Positions 1-6,796 of a stretch of DNA of 8,362 nt are shown here, piece after piece (position 1 is the first letter of the stretch; each line of letters opens with the position of its first letter). Origin of the DNA: Candidatus Omnitrophota bacterium (GTDB taxonomy: Bacteria > Omnitrophota > Gorgyraeia > JABMRG01 > JAFGKX01); NCBI GenBank assembly GCA_016928375.1, contig JAFGKX010000139.1, positions 1 to 8,362 on the forward strand, read 5' to 3'. Position numbers and translations under genes: made by a program. Under the pieces are notes generated by a model. That model saw only the letters and a program-made list of their open reading frames with translations. It was not told where the DNA came from and ran no database searches.

Positions 1-166
1 ATAAATATTTTAAAATACCGGGGAGCTGTCCTGCCTGATTGATAGTTACCGGAACAAAGCCGCTTGCTTTAAGGCGCGTAGCCGCAGAATCTATATTTTC
101 AGCTTCTATATCGCCGGAAATAAGCCTTCCTGTCTTATCTCTTACTTTGTATATAAATGTAGGCAT
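1..166 (-). CDS. GspF/PilC-family inner-membrane platform protein, N-terminal fragment (runs off left edge)
   Basis: Only the first 55 residues are present. The ATG at 166-164 is preceded by an AAAGGAT ribosome site. The peptide begins MPTFIYKVRDKTGRLISG, continues with an EAEN...A..RL..SGF segment, and then reaches PVTI. This is the usual opening of type II secretion GspF / type IV pilus PilC proteins, ahead of the first T2SSF helical domain. In that family the protein is a polytopic inner-membrane platform that couples the assembly ATPase to pilin or pseudopilin polymerisation. It lies 51 bp downstream of a pilin and after two other pilin-like genes on the same strand, which fits a pilus/pseudopilus operon continuing leftwards. 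The transmembrane part is outside the window. GspF cannot be told from PilC with this fragment. Confidence 0.85.
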   Translation of the reverse strand, partial: MPTFIYKVRDKTGRLISGDIEAENIDSAATRLKASGFVPVTINQAGQLPGILKYL

Positions 167-217
167 TTTTATCCTTTTGTTAATTTTATCACAAAAAATT
201 ATTTATATAAAGCCAAA

Positions 218-1060
218 TTATCGATATACATATATGTCCACGGCGCCGGAAGCAGTGCCCCCTGAGCCGTCATCCAGATCGACTGTTATGGTAACTATGC
301 CGGTTCTATTGCTGGCAGTATATGTTAAAACTACATTATACGGAACATTAGAGCTGCCGCTTGTCCGGCTGAGAGAACCCGTTGTGGCAGCAGCGGCCCA
401 GCTTACTCTGCCGCCGTCGCCGTCATTTACGCTAAATGTTATAGTCGACCGCCCTCTTCTTGGTATCATGGCAGGGGATGCGCTTGGCACGGCAGTAAAA
501 TAAGGGCTTTGATTAAACCGGAATATTTTTACGGATGAAGCCAGCATTATCGCGCCTTCCCAGTTGTTAATACTGCCTGCGCCTGATGTTACCGATAAAT
601 CGATTCCTATCCGCTGCACTTGGGAAGCATCCGTAGTAGCAGCGTCTAAACCGTTATAAAAATTAAACAACGCGTTATTTTGCCCTGCGACATTTATGCC
701 GCTGCCTGTATAGTATGGTATTGCCTCTTCTGCGCCTGAATCTATTGTCCGCGTTAATTTATTATTAAGAATCCTATAACGCACCTGATGTTTGTCGGAA
801 TTTATGAAAGTTATATCATTCGGGGCTACGGAAATAATAGGCCACGCAAAACGTAAGCCCCTCGCCCTGTCATCACCTTCTATTATAAGGTCCATTGCCG
901 TGTCTGCTACCTGGACTACATTCATCTGATCCGGTAAATATATGGAATGCCGCATGAAATGCGCGATAATTCCGACTGACACAACAGAAACAATTGCGAT
1001 TATTACCATAACCGTAATAAGTTCTATTATCGTAAATGCAGCGGTTTTCTTAATTGACAT
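218..1060 (-). CDS. Type IV pilin/pseudopilin with C-terminal Ig-like domain
   Basis: This 280-residue protein has a type IV prepilin leader, MSIKKTAA, followed by FTIIEL. Cleavage would fall after Ala8, with Phe at +1 and Glu13 at +5. A hydrophobic helix follows to about residue 34. Residues ~40-180 are a pilin-like globular region with WPII and YRILNNKL patterns like GspH/GspJ-type minor pilins. Residues ~185-280 form an added Ser/Thr/Gly-rich beta domain with acidic Gly loops (NDGDGG 212-217, DLDDGSGG 261-268) and alternating strands ending in VDIYVYR, resembling bacterial Ig-like or cadherin-like modules. The ATG at 1060 has an AAGGGC site upstream and overlaps the preceding gene by 11 bp. 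The likely role is a pilus or pseudopilus subunit, possibly at the tip, with the extra domain exposed for binding. Pilin identity is strong; the Ig-like call is by eye. Confidence 0.85.
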   Translation of the reverse strand: MSIKKTAAFTIIELITVMVIIAIVSVVSVGIIAHFMRHSIYLPDQMNVVQVADTAMDLIIEGDDRARGLRFAWPIISVAPNDITFINSDKHQVRYRILNNKLTRTIDSGAEEAIPYYTGSGINVAGQNNALFNFYNGLDAATTDASQVQRIGIDLSVTSGAGSINNWEGAIMLASSVKIFRFNQSPYFTAVPSASPAMIPRRGRSTITFSVNDGDGGRVSWAAAATTGSLSRTSGSSNVPYNVVLTYTASNRTGIVTITVDLDDGSGGTASGAVDIYVYR

Positions 1061-1478
1061 TTCTTGCCCTTTGCACTATGACCGTTGTTATTAACTGCTG
1101 CGCGTTCCCTAGGCGCCCTGCCGGATATACTTCTACTTTTATTTCTTTTGCGCTCTCAGTTGTAGTGGCGCTGCCGGCAATATAAGCAATGCTTCTTCTT
1201 AAATCATAATTATACCCGCGGTAATTTGGCAGCGAAAAAATTCCTGTTGTCAGATATTCGGTTGCCGGCGGGGTGTAATCGTAAGGCAGATTATTAGTTC
1301 TTTCTATTTCCATCCTTGCAAGATTAAGCGCCATTACCATATCCTCGGATTTAAAAGCGCCCTTCACTGCTTCTATCAGAAACAAAGATGAAGGAATGAC
1401 TATTATCGCTACCAGCAATATGGTCATTATAAGCTCAATCAGGGTAAAGGCGTTTTTTCTGCGTATATTATCAATCAA
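1050..1478 (-). CDS. Minor pseudopilin, GspI/PilV-like
   Basis: This 142-residue protein has leader MIDNIRRKNA followed by FTLIEL, so prepilin peptidase would cut after Ala10, leaving Phe at +1 and Glu15 at +5. A hydrophobic helix runs to about residue 36. The following ALNLARMEIERTNNLPYDY stretch (50-68) matches the amphipathic helix-plus-Tyr pattern of GspI/PilV minor pilins, which form part of the pseudopilus tip. The start codon is TTG at 1478-1476. No ATG or GTG lies between it and the leader, and an AGAGG site sits 9 nt upstream (1492-1488). The gene overlaps its upstream neighbour by 8 bp and its downstream pilin by 11 bp, so translation is probably coupled. Assignment to GspI rather than PilV is uncertain. 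Confidence 0.82.
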   Translation of the reverse strand: MIDNIRRKNAFTLIELIMTILLVAIIVIPSSLFLIEAVKGAFKSEDMVMALNLARMEIERTNNLPYDYTPPATEYLTTGIFSLPNYRGYNYDLRRSIAYIAGSATTTESAKEIKVEVYPAGRLGNAQQLITTVIVQRARNVN

Positions 1479-1869
1479 TATATTTTACCTCTGTTAACCT
1501 TTGGGTTGTCATGTTATATGTTCCCTGCAGCCTTTTCTGTATTATGCCTGCGCCGCTTTTAGGGCAATATCCCGTGCTTGTTATGATAATGTTCGGCAAT
1601 GCCCTTGTTGTAGTCCAGCTGAATCCTCTGTCGGGGTATGAATCGTAAGTTCCGGATAATCTGCCGTTTCGCCTGTACCTATATATTGCGTATGATCCGC
1701 CTGCCTGCGCCATATAGTATGCGTTTATCTCGTTTTCCCTGGCCGAGGCGAGGCGCAAGCGTTCTATAATAAAGACAGTCAGAGACATCGTGGTAATTGC
1801 GATAAAACTCATCAGTAGTATAACCGCTATCAGGGCAAATCCTGTTTTTCTAAAATTTGCAGTAGGCAC
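1471..1869 (-). CDS. PilX-like / GspK-like pilus assembly protein
   Basis: I choose the GTG at 1869-1867 (132 residues) because GGGAG at 1882-1878 lies 8 nt upstream. A longer reading from the TTG at 1884 would use that same purine run as codons. The N-terminus is a short basic leader ending FRKTG, then FALIAVILLMSFIAITTMSL. This is a prepilin-like site with Gly at -1 but Ala instead of Glu at +5, as is common in PilX-type proteins. After the membrane helix, the NAYYMAQAGGSYAIYRYR segment matches the A-Y-x-A-x-AG-x-x-x-A signature of PilX N-terminal family members. The rest is short and beta-rich (ITSTGYC). PilX/GspK-like proteins sit in the minor-pilin priming complex. The gene starts 4 bp after the TauE-like stop and is followed by two pilin-like genes, so it is probably co-transcribed with them. 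Confidence 0.75.
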   Translation of the reverse strand: MPTANFRKTGFALIAVILLMSFIAITTMSLTVFIIERLRLASARENEINAYYMAQAGGSYAIYRYRRNGRLSGTYDSYPDRGFSWTTTRALPNIIITSTGYCPKSGAGIIQKRLQGTYNMTTQRLTEVKYID

Positions 1870-1873
1870 TTGT

Positions 1874-2233
1874 TTATCTCCCAAAAATCATTTTTACGGC
1901 TATTAGCATCAAAAATATGCCGAATATTTTTTTTAGCATCTGATCGGGTACCGGCGCTACCAGCACTGCGCCCAATAAGGCGCCGATAAAAAAACCGGCG
2001 CATATTAAGGCAGCTGCTTTGATATTCACGTTTCCTGCCTGATAATATTTGATCGCTGCCAGAAGCGCGATAGGCGGCACCATCATGGCAAGCGTTGTTC
2101 CCTGCGCCTGATGCTGCGTAAACCCTGCCAGGAAAACTAAAGCAGGCACAACAATAGTCCCCCCGCCTATGCCTAAAAACCCGCTCGCTACGCCAGCCAT
2201 TAACCCCAATACCGGATAAAAATAAATACTCAT
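1874..2233 (-). CDS. TauE/SafE-family membrane protein, half-length
   Basis: This 119-residue, almost entirely hydrophobic protein has about four membrane segments (roughly residues 5-20, 26-38, 48-62 and 72-94, with a last one near 101-117). Near the N-terminus is the family signature FLGIGGGTIVVPAL (19-32), then H41-Q-A-Q-G-T, which corresponds to the first half of the duplicated TauE/SafE (DUF81) fold. Full-length members are about 240-270 residues, so this is a single repeat that would have to dimerise or pair with another half to form a transporter. The family exports sulfite, sulfoacetate or other anions; the substrate here is unknown. ATG 2233-2231 forms an ATGA overlap with the helicase stop and has a GAGGTG site. 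No second half is encoded in the window, and the frame is clean to a TAA, so it does not look like a recent truncation. Confidence 0.85.
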   Translation of the reverse strand: MSIYFYPVLGLMAGVASGFLGIGGGTIVVPALVFLAGFTQHQAQGTTLAMMVPPIALLAAIKYYQAGNVNIKAAALICAGFFIGALLGAVLVAPVPDQMLKKIFGIFLMLIAVKMIFGR

Positions 2234-4230
2234 AACACCTCAACTCCTTCTTCTATCTCCCATTTAGTATAAACGTTTTCCGGAAGCTCCTCGATAAACA
2301 TAGAAGGCCTTGCTATTACGATGCCGTAGTTATAATCATACCTTGTCATAGGATGCAGCATATATAAGTAGTCTTTTGCCCTTGTAATAGCAACATAGAA
2401 AAGGCGCCTCTCCTCCTCCATGTGCCTTAAACTTTCTTTTGATTTTGCGTGCGGAAACTGATTATCGATAAGCCCTATCAGTATAACCGCGTCCCATTCC
2501 AGGCCTTTTGCCTGATGAATGGTAGAAAGCACCAGGTAATCGCCCGCGTCTTTTGCGGTATTTAGCACGGTTTCGCCTTTGAATGTTTCCCCCAGGCTTG
2601 TGTCCGCCAGGAATTTTTTTAAGTCATTATATGTGTGCGCGAAATTGACAAGTTCTTTTAAATCATCAAGCCTGTCTTTGTAATTATCGAAACGCGAGGC
2701 GCAATATTTTTCATAGCCGCCTTTTATTATAGACTCAAGCATCCTGTCCAGATTGCCGCTTTCGCCCTCTTTTGTGATGTCGGCGATTATGCGCCTGAAA
2801 TGCTCAAAACCGCGCCTGGTCCTGTTTTTCAAAAATCCCCAGTATTTTTCGTTGAATATATCTTTTAATGAGGCGCATTTTTCCGTGTAGTTTTTAAAAA
2901 TCTTCAGGGAAAACCCCGCGCCTATGCCCTCTTCCGTAGAAAGCGCCCTTATCCACGCTATTTCATCAAAAGGGTTTTGCGCTATTTTTAAATATGCCAA
3001 CACATCTTTTATGTGCGCCTGCTCGAAAAATTTCATTCCGCCGCGCATAACATAGGGGATGCCTTTTTTTAATAGTTCCATTTCCAGTTCCGCAGACTGG
3101 TAATGCGCCCTGAACAGCACTGCTATTTTTTTAAGGTCGTACCCTTCGTCATTGAGTTCAGTGATCTTCTGTATCACGAACATGGCCTGTTGGCGCGGGT
3201 CTCTTAGGTTTATCAGGGCAGGCTTTTCTCCGACGTCTTTTACGCTGTGGAGGTGTTTTTCGTACTGCCTGCTGTTATAAGATATCGACTCATTCGCTAA
3301 ATCCAGTATGCTCTGATTGGAGCGGTAGTTTGTTTCAAGCCGGAAAATTTTCGCGCCGGTAAATTGTTTCGGAAAATTCAGTATATTTTCTATTGCCGCG
3401 CCCCTGAATGCGTATATGCTCTGGGCATCGTCGCCTACTACAAGTATGTTGCCGTGCCTTTCTGATAAAAGCGTTATTATTTCGGATTGCAGAATGTTTG
3501 TGTCCTGGTATTCATCCACAAGTATGTGCTGAAATTGCGCGGATAATTTATCCCGCACTATCTGCGACTGCGTAATAAGCCTTAAAGTTTCCGTTAAAAG
3601 ATCGTCGTAATCCAGGTTTGATGAACCCGCCTTTTTCTTTGTGTAAAGCGAATAAACTGCGTTTATTGTATCCGCAATCTGCAGAAATTCCGGGTAATGT
3701 TTATCCAGCGTGTCGGAGATATCACTTTTGGTGTTTCTGGAGTAACTCATTATGGATTGTATAACCCTGGGCGCGGGAAAAAATTTATCCTTTGTATTTA
3801 TGTTGAGTTCCCTTAGGCAGGATTTTATCATCGTAAGCGAATCTTCTTCATCCATTATATTAAAACCCGGCTTTATTCCGATATGTTTTCCGTACATACG
3901 CAATAAACGGTTTCCGATATGGTGAAATGTGCCGCACCACAAGCCTTCGAAGTTTTTCTTAAGAAGCATCTCCACTCTTTCTCTCATCTGATGAGACGCC
4001 TTGTTCGTAAATGTAGTCAGCAGTATATTGTGCGGATCTATGCCTCTTTCAAGCAGGTAAGCGACCCTGTAAATAAGGGTTCTTGTTTTCCCGCTGCCTG
4101 CGCCTGCCAGTACAAGGCACGGGCCATCGGCATTTTTCACTACCTCAAGCTGTTCGGGATTCAGGTGCTTTGCGTAATCTATATTCTCGCAAGGCACCTG
4201 CCTTTGGATTTTCAGGATATATTTCTGCAT
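2230..4230 (-). CDS. UvrD/PcrA/Rep-family superfamily 1A DNA helicase
   Basis: This 666-residue ATP-dependent 3'-5' DNA helicase carries all the expected motifs in order. They are a Q-like motif LNPEQ (23-27), Walker A GAGSGKT (43-49), Ia TTFTNKAS (72-79), Walker B VDEYQDT (238-244), III GDDAQSIYAFRG (266-277), IV ETNYRSN (299-305), V LSTIHQAKGLEW (568-579) and VI EEERRLFYVAITRAK (605-619). It is shorter than typical UvrD/PcrA (~720) because it ends soon after the 2B/2A domains, without the long C-terminal tail that binds partners such as UvrB or RNA polymerase. The family unwinds DNA in repair, replication restart and removal of recombinase filaments. The gene starts 1 bp after the phosphatase stop and shares ATGA with the TauE-like gene, so it is inside the operon. 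I cannot tell UvrD, PcrA and Rep apart from sequence alone. Confidence 0.95.
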   Translation of the reverse strand: MQKYILKIQRQVPCENIDYAKHLNPEQLEVVKNADGPCLVLAGAGSGKTRTLIYRVAYLLERGIDPHNILLTTFTNKASHQMRERVEMLLKKNFEGLWCGTFHHIGNRLLRMYGKHIGIKPGFNIMDEEDSLTMIKSCLRELNINTKDKFFPAPRVIQSIMSYSRNTKSDISDTLDKHYPEFLQIADTINAVYSLYTKKKAGSSNLDYDDLLTETLRLITQSQIVRDKLSAQFQHILVDEYQDTNILQSEIITLLSERHGNILVVGDDAQSIYAFRGAAIENILNFPKQFTGAKIFRLETNYRSNQSILDLANESISYNSRQYEKHLHSVKDVGEKPALINLRDPRQQAMFVIQKITELNDEGYDLKKIAVLFRAHYQSAELEMELLKKGIPYVMRGGMKFFEQAHIKDVLAYLKIAQNPFDEIAWIRALSTEEGIGAGFSLKIFKNYTEKCASLKDIFNEKYWGFLKNRTRRGFEHFRRIIADITKEGESGNLDRMLESIIKGGYEKYCASRFDNYKDRLDDLKELVNFAHTYNDLKKFLADTSLGETFKGETVLNTAKDAGDYLVLSTIHQAKGLEWDAVILIGLIDNQFPHAKSKESLRHMEEERRLFYVAITRAKDYLYMLHPMTRYDYNYGIVIARPSMFIEELPENVYTKWEIEEGVEVL

Positions 4231-4231
4231 T

Positions 4232-4882
4232 TTACTCTATTATATCCTTTAATTTCAGCATATCGTCTATAACGTAATCCGGTTTTGCGGCAATTACCTC
4301 TTCTATGCTTCCTATGCCGCCGTATGTCACAGCGCAGGTTAAAATGCCCGCTGCTTTTCCTGCCTGTATATCAACAGCCATGTCGCCCACTATGATAGAG
4401 CCGTCCCGGGCTTTTAAGTGCTTTTTTATCATGTTGTTAAGCGGGCAGGCCGAAGGTTTTCTGCAGGCAGGGTCATCGCCGCCTATTACTTCTTCGAAAT
4501 GATGCGCTATTCCGAGGCTCTTAAGCAAAAGCTCGCAAAGGTGTTTCTGCCTGTTCGATAAAAGTATTTTTCTTTTTTTTGTGAAGTATTCTAGCGTTTC
4601 TTTAACATGCGCAAAAAGCCGGACATTATCCGATATGTGTTCGGCCGTATACTTTAATATTATTTTCTCAGCTTCGTGAAATTTGTGTATATGCGCTTCG
4701 CCGAGAGATTTTATTATTAGATGATCCGCGCCTACGCCTATATACCTTACTATTTCATCGGCGGGCCTTGCCGGGGCGCCAAGAGTTTTTAAGGTATAGT
4801 TTACGGACGCAACTATGTTGGCTTTTGTATCAGCCAGGGTTCCGTCCAAATCAAAAAATATAAGCTCTACTCTGTGTTTCAT
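4232..4882 (-). CDS. HAD-superfamily hydrolase, phosphoglycolate phosphatase-like
   Basis: This 216-residue HAD subfamily IA phosphatase shows motif I FFDLDGTLADT (9-19, nucleophile Asp11, acid/base Asp13), an alpha-helical cap (~20-90), motif II LLSNRQ (Ser109), motif III Lys142 in CRKP, and motif IV GDMAVDIQAG (Asp167 and Asp171 for magnesium). The C-terminal AVTYGGIGSIEEVIAAKPDYVIDD matches phosphoglycolate phosphatase (Gph)-like and PpaX-like members. Substrate cannot be fixed; 2-phosphoglycolate is the usual first guess, and it would link to repair of oxidatively broken DNA ends beside a helicase gene (inference). ATG 4882-4880 has no visible Shine-Dalgarno sequence, but a TGC-TATAAT extended -10 lies 11 nt upstream, so the message may be leaderless. 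It appears to be the first gene of the operon running left. Confidence 0.88.
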   Translation of the reverse strand: MKHRVELIFFDLDGTLADTKANIVASVNYTLKTLGAPARPADEIVRYIGVGADHLIIKSLGEAHIHKFHEAEKIILKYTAEHISDNVRLFAHVKETLEYFTKKRKILLSNRQKHLCELLLKSLGIAHHFEEVIGGDDPACRKPSACPLNNMIKKHLKARDGSIIVGDMAVDIQAGKAAGILTCAVTYGGIGSIEEVIAAKPDYVIDDMLKLKDIIE

Positions 4883-4893
4883 ATTAAATATGG

Positions 4894-4902
4894 ATTATAG
4901 CA
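4894..4902 (-). promoter_or_regulatory. Extended -10 promoter for the phosphatase-helicase-pilus operon
   Basis: Read on the minus strand, TGC directly precedes a perfect TATAAT (4899-4894), which makes a TGn extended -10. No good -35 is seen 16-18 bp upstream. The -10 ends 11 nt before the phosphatase ATG, so transcription would start about 5 nt before it. A second TATAAT (4911-4906) just upstream would give a leader of about 16 nt. The 46-bp gap between pabBC and the phosphatase gene contains little else and no terminator. Confidence 0.5.
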
Positions 4903-4928
4903 CAAATTATAATGCAAATCATCATCTT

Positions 4929-6689
4929 TTACCTGACGCAAACTTCTCTCATGCCCCTTACGGAATTACATATAAAAACTTTATCCGCATTAATAATATC
5001 TTTCCTGAACATCGCTTTTTCCCTTATCGGAATTTTATCGCTTTTTATAATATATTGCCTGTATACGCCGTTTAATAACCCGCAATTTAAAGGCGGCGTG
5101 TAGTAGGTTTCGTTCTTTTTTATAATAATATTGGATATAGCGCCTTCTGTTGCCTGGTTTTTTTCATTTAAAAATACCACATCCGTAAACCCTTTTTTTG
5201 AATATTTTTTATATTCGCTGTCATAAAGCAGGCGGCGAGTGGTCTTATGGTATAAAAATATATCGCTGCTTTTTGTTTTTATTTTTGAGAATATTATTTT
5301 ACCTGCATTCTCGCGCCGCGCGCTTAATGCGGATGAGGCAATGCGCACCCTGCCTTCTTTATCCAACAGGAGCCTTACTTTGTATCTTTTATTTTTGCTG
5401 AATTTTCTGCTGTGCTGTTTGAGAGATTCTAAAATTAATTTTTTTGAATATTTAAAATTAAAATATTGCGCGGATTCCTCAAGCCGTTTCATATGAAGAT
5501 TAAGCAAAAATAATTTATTTCTCTCCCAGGCAATGGTCTCTATTAGTTCAAATCGCGGATATTGCCTGGAAAAAAACTGCGCCTTTAATTTACATTCACT
5601 CAATTCTTGCGCCGGGTTCGATGAAATAGTAACGCCGCCGCCTACGCCCAGTTCGCCTTGTTTTTTATGTTCATCTATAAGCAGCGTGCGTATCGCTATG
5701 TTAAATGCAGCCTTATGGGCGGGTGATATATAACCTATCGCGCCTGTGTATATATTACGCGGTTTTTTTTCCAGTTCATTTATTATCTGCATAGTCCTTA
5801 TTTTCGGCGCGCCGGTAACGGATGCGGACGGAAACAATGCCTTAAATATACCATACCAGTTTACTTCGGGCTTTAAGCGCGATTCCACGGTAGATGTCAT
5901 CTGAAACAGGGTATTGTATTTTTCTATCTCGAACAATTTCGTTGTTTTGACACTGCCTGTTTTTGAAATCCTGCCAAGGTCATTTCTTATCATATCTACT
6001 ATCATAAGGTTTTCAGCCCTGTTTTTGGCGCAGCCTTTAAGCTGCCTGTCTTTTGCGCGGTCTTCGTATATATTTTTGCCTCTTTCCATCGTGCCTTTCA
6101 TGGGCTTCATTCTTATTAAGCTGCCCTTTCTTTCCAGGAAAAGTTCAGGAGATATAGATATGATTTTTTTATTGTCGAAACTTATCAACGCAGCATAGGA
6201 AACAGGATGTTCTTTGCTTAATTTAAAAAACAAAGAATAAGCGCAGCCTCTAAAATCAAATTTATATTTGAAAGTATGGTTAACCTGGTAGGTATCGCCT
6301 TTTCTGATATGTTCTTTTATTTTATCGATATCTCGCAGATACGTTTTTTCGCTTTTGTCAGCACGCTGATTAAATGGGGCCCCTGCCGAAGGCAGGGGCG
6401 CTTTCGGCGGAAATTCCCCTTTATATATCCTATTATATACTCCGAATCGTAAAAGCGGGATATCGGCAGATTTTATTTTTGGCAACCTCTCTTCAAACCC
6501 AGCAGCTGCCTCATAACTTATATAGCCGGCAATATAATATCCGTCTGAAAGGCTCTTTTCTATCTGCCTGAAACAATTCTCAACGCTGTTAAAATCATGC
6601 GTGAAAATTATCTTTATCGGATTTAAAAAGAGAAGCCCGTTCCATAATAGAACAAACTCCTTGTTGCGCAAAATCCCGTCGTATTTCAT
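4929..6689 (-). CDS. pabBC: Bifunctional aminodeoxychorismate synthase component I / aminodeoxychorismate lyase (PabB-PabC fusion)
   Basis: This 586-residue fusion makes p-aminobenzoate for folate. Residues ~1-95 are an N-terminal anthranilate-synthase-I-like region (GYISYEAA 55-62). Residues ~115-375 are the chorismate-binding domain: PMKGT (196-200), whose Lys198 matches the PabB lysine where anthranilate synthase has Ala, NLMIVDMIRNDLGR (227-240), SVTGAPKIRTM (290-300), YTGAIGYISP (314-323) and GGGVT (350-354). Residues ~378-586 are a class IV PLP enzyme: candidate PLP Lys482 in HKTTRR, ATEGAISN (513-520), TPPLNCGLLNGVYR (531-544) and NSVRGM (575-580). The PabA glutaminase subunit is not encoded here, so it must be elsewhere, or the enzyme uses free ammonia. 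ATG 6689 lacks a Shine-Dalgarno sequence. A palindrome lies in the linker at residues 97-104. PabB rather than TrpE is supported by both the Lys and the fused lyase. Confidence 0.93.
   Translation of the reverse strand: MKYDGILRNKEFVLLWNGLLFLNPIKIIFTHDFNSVENCFRQIEKSLSDGYYIAGYISYEAAAGFEERLPKIKSADIPLLRFGVYNRIYKGEFPPKAPLPSAGAPFNQRADKSEKTYLRDIDKIKEHIRKGDTYQVNHTFKYKFDFRGCAYSLFFKLSKEHPVSYAALISFDNKKIISISPELFLERKGSLIRMKPMKGTMERGKNIYEDRAKDRQLKGCAKNRAENLMIVDMIRNDLGRISKTGSVKTTKLFEIEKYNTLFQMTSTVESRLKPEVNWYGIFKALFPSASVTGAPKIRTMQIINELEKKPRNIYTGAIGYISPAHKAAFNIAIRTLLIDEHKKQGELGVGGGVTISSNPAQELSECKLKAQFFSRQYPRFELIETIAWERNKLFLLNLHMKRLEESAQYFNFKYSKKLILESLKQHSRKFSKNKRYKVRLLLDKEGRVRIASSALSARRENAGKIIFSKIKTKSSDIFLYHKTTRRLLYDSEYKKYSKKGFTDVVFLNEKNQATEGAISNIIIKKNETYYTPPLNCGLLNGVYRQYIIKSDKIPIREKAMFRKDIINADKVFICNSVRGMREVCVR
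6379..6399. repeat. Perfect 9-bp-stem palindrome inside pabBC
   Basis: GCCCCTGCC (6379-6387) and GGCAGGGGC (6391-6399) are exact inverted complements around a 3-base centre. They are far more GC-rich than the surrounding AT-rich coding sequence. The palindrome is in frame and encodes APLPSAGA (residues 97-104), between the N-terminal and chorismate-binding domains. It could be a small dispersed palindromic element inserted into a tolerant linker. Only one copy is visible in this window. Confidence 0.7.
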
Positions 6690-6698
6690 AGCGAGATA

Positions 6699-6727
6699 AA
6701 TATATCACATATTATTAAAAGGCGCAA
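6699..6727 (-). promoter_or_regulatory. Promoter of pabBC (TTGCGC -17 bp- TATATT, extended -10)
   Basis: On the minus strand, TTGCGC (6727-6722) is separated by 17 bp from TATATT (6704-6699), which is directly preceded by TGA, a TGn extended -10. The -10 ends only 9 nt before the pabBC ATG and no Shine-Dalgarno sequence is visible, so the transcript would begin within a few bases of the start codon. This is the same arrangement as at the phosphatase gene. Confidence 0.5.
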
Positions 6728-6748
6728 TGAAAAGTAGGTATATTTTTA

Positions 6749-6776
6749 TTGCCTTTAGGATGAAATTCTATATAAT
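6749..6776 (+). promoter_or_regulatory. Promoter of the nitroreductase gene
   Basis: TTGCCT (6749-6754) and a perfect TATAAT (6771-6776) are separated by 16 bp. They point towards the nitroreductase and lie back to back with the pabBC promoter. Transcription would start near 6783 and give a leader of about 74 nt. Confidence 0.5.
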
Positions 6777-6796
6777 AAAAATGATGCATAAAGGAA

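Noticed and set aside
39..503. Plus-strand frame opposite the pilin and GspF-like genes
   Set aside because: It is antisense to two well-supported genes, and its low-complexity Leu/Pro/Val composition is typical of a complement reading.
1830..2243. 137-residue minus-strand frame overlapping the TauE-like gene
   Set aside because: It is Cys/Arg/Ser-rich with no family signature, and is a shadow of the clear GIGGG-containing membrane protein.
3919..4277. Plus-strand frames opposite the helicase N-terminus
   Set aside because: They are antisense to Walker A and the Q motif of a certain helicase and have no recognisable domain.
6379..6410. Palindrome in pabBC as an intrinsic terminator
   Set aside because: No T-run follows on either strand and it lies inside an intact coding frame.
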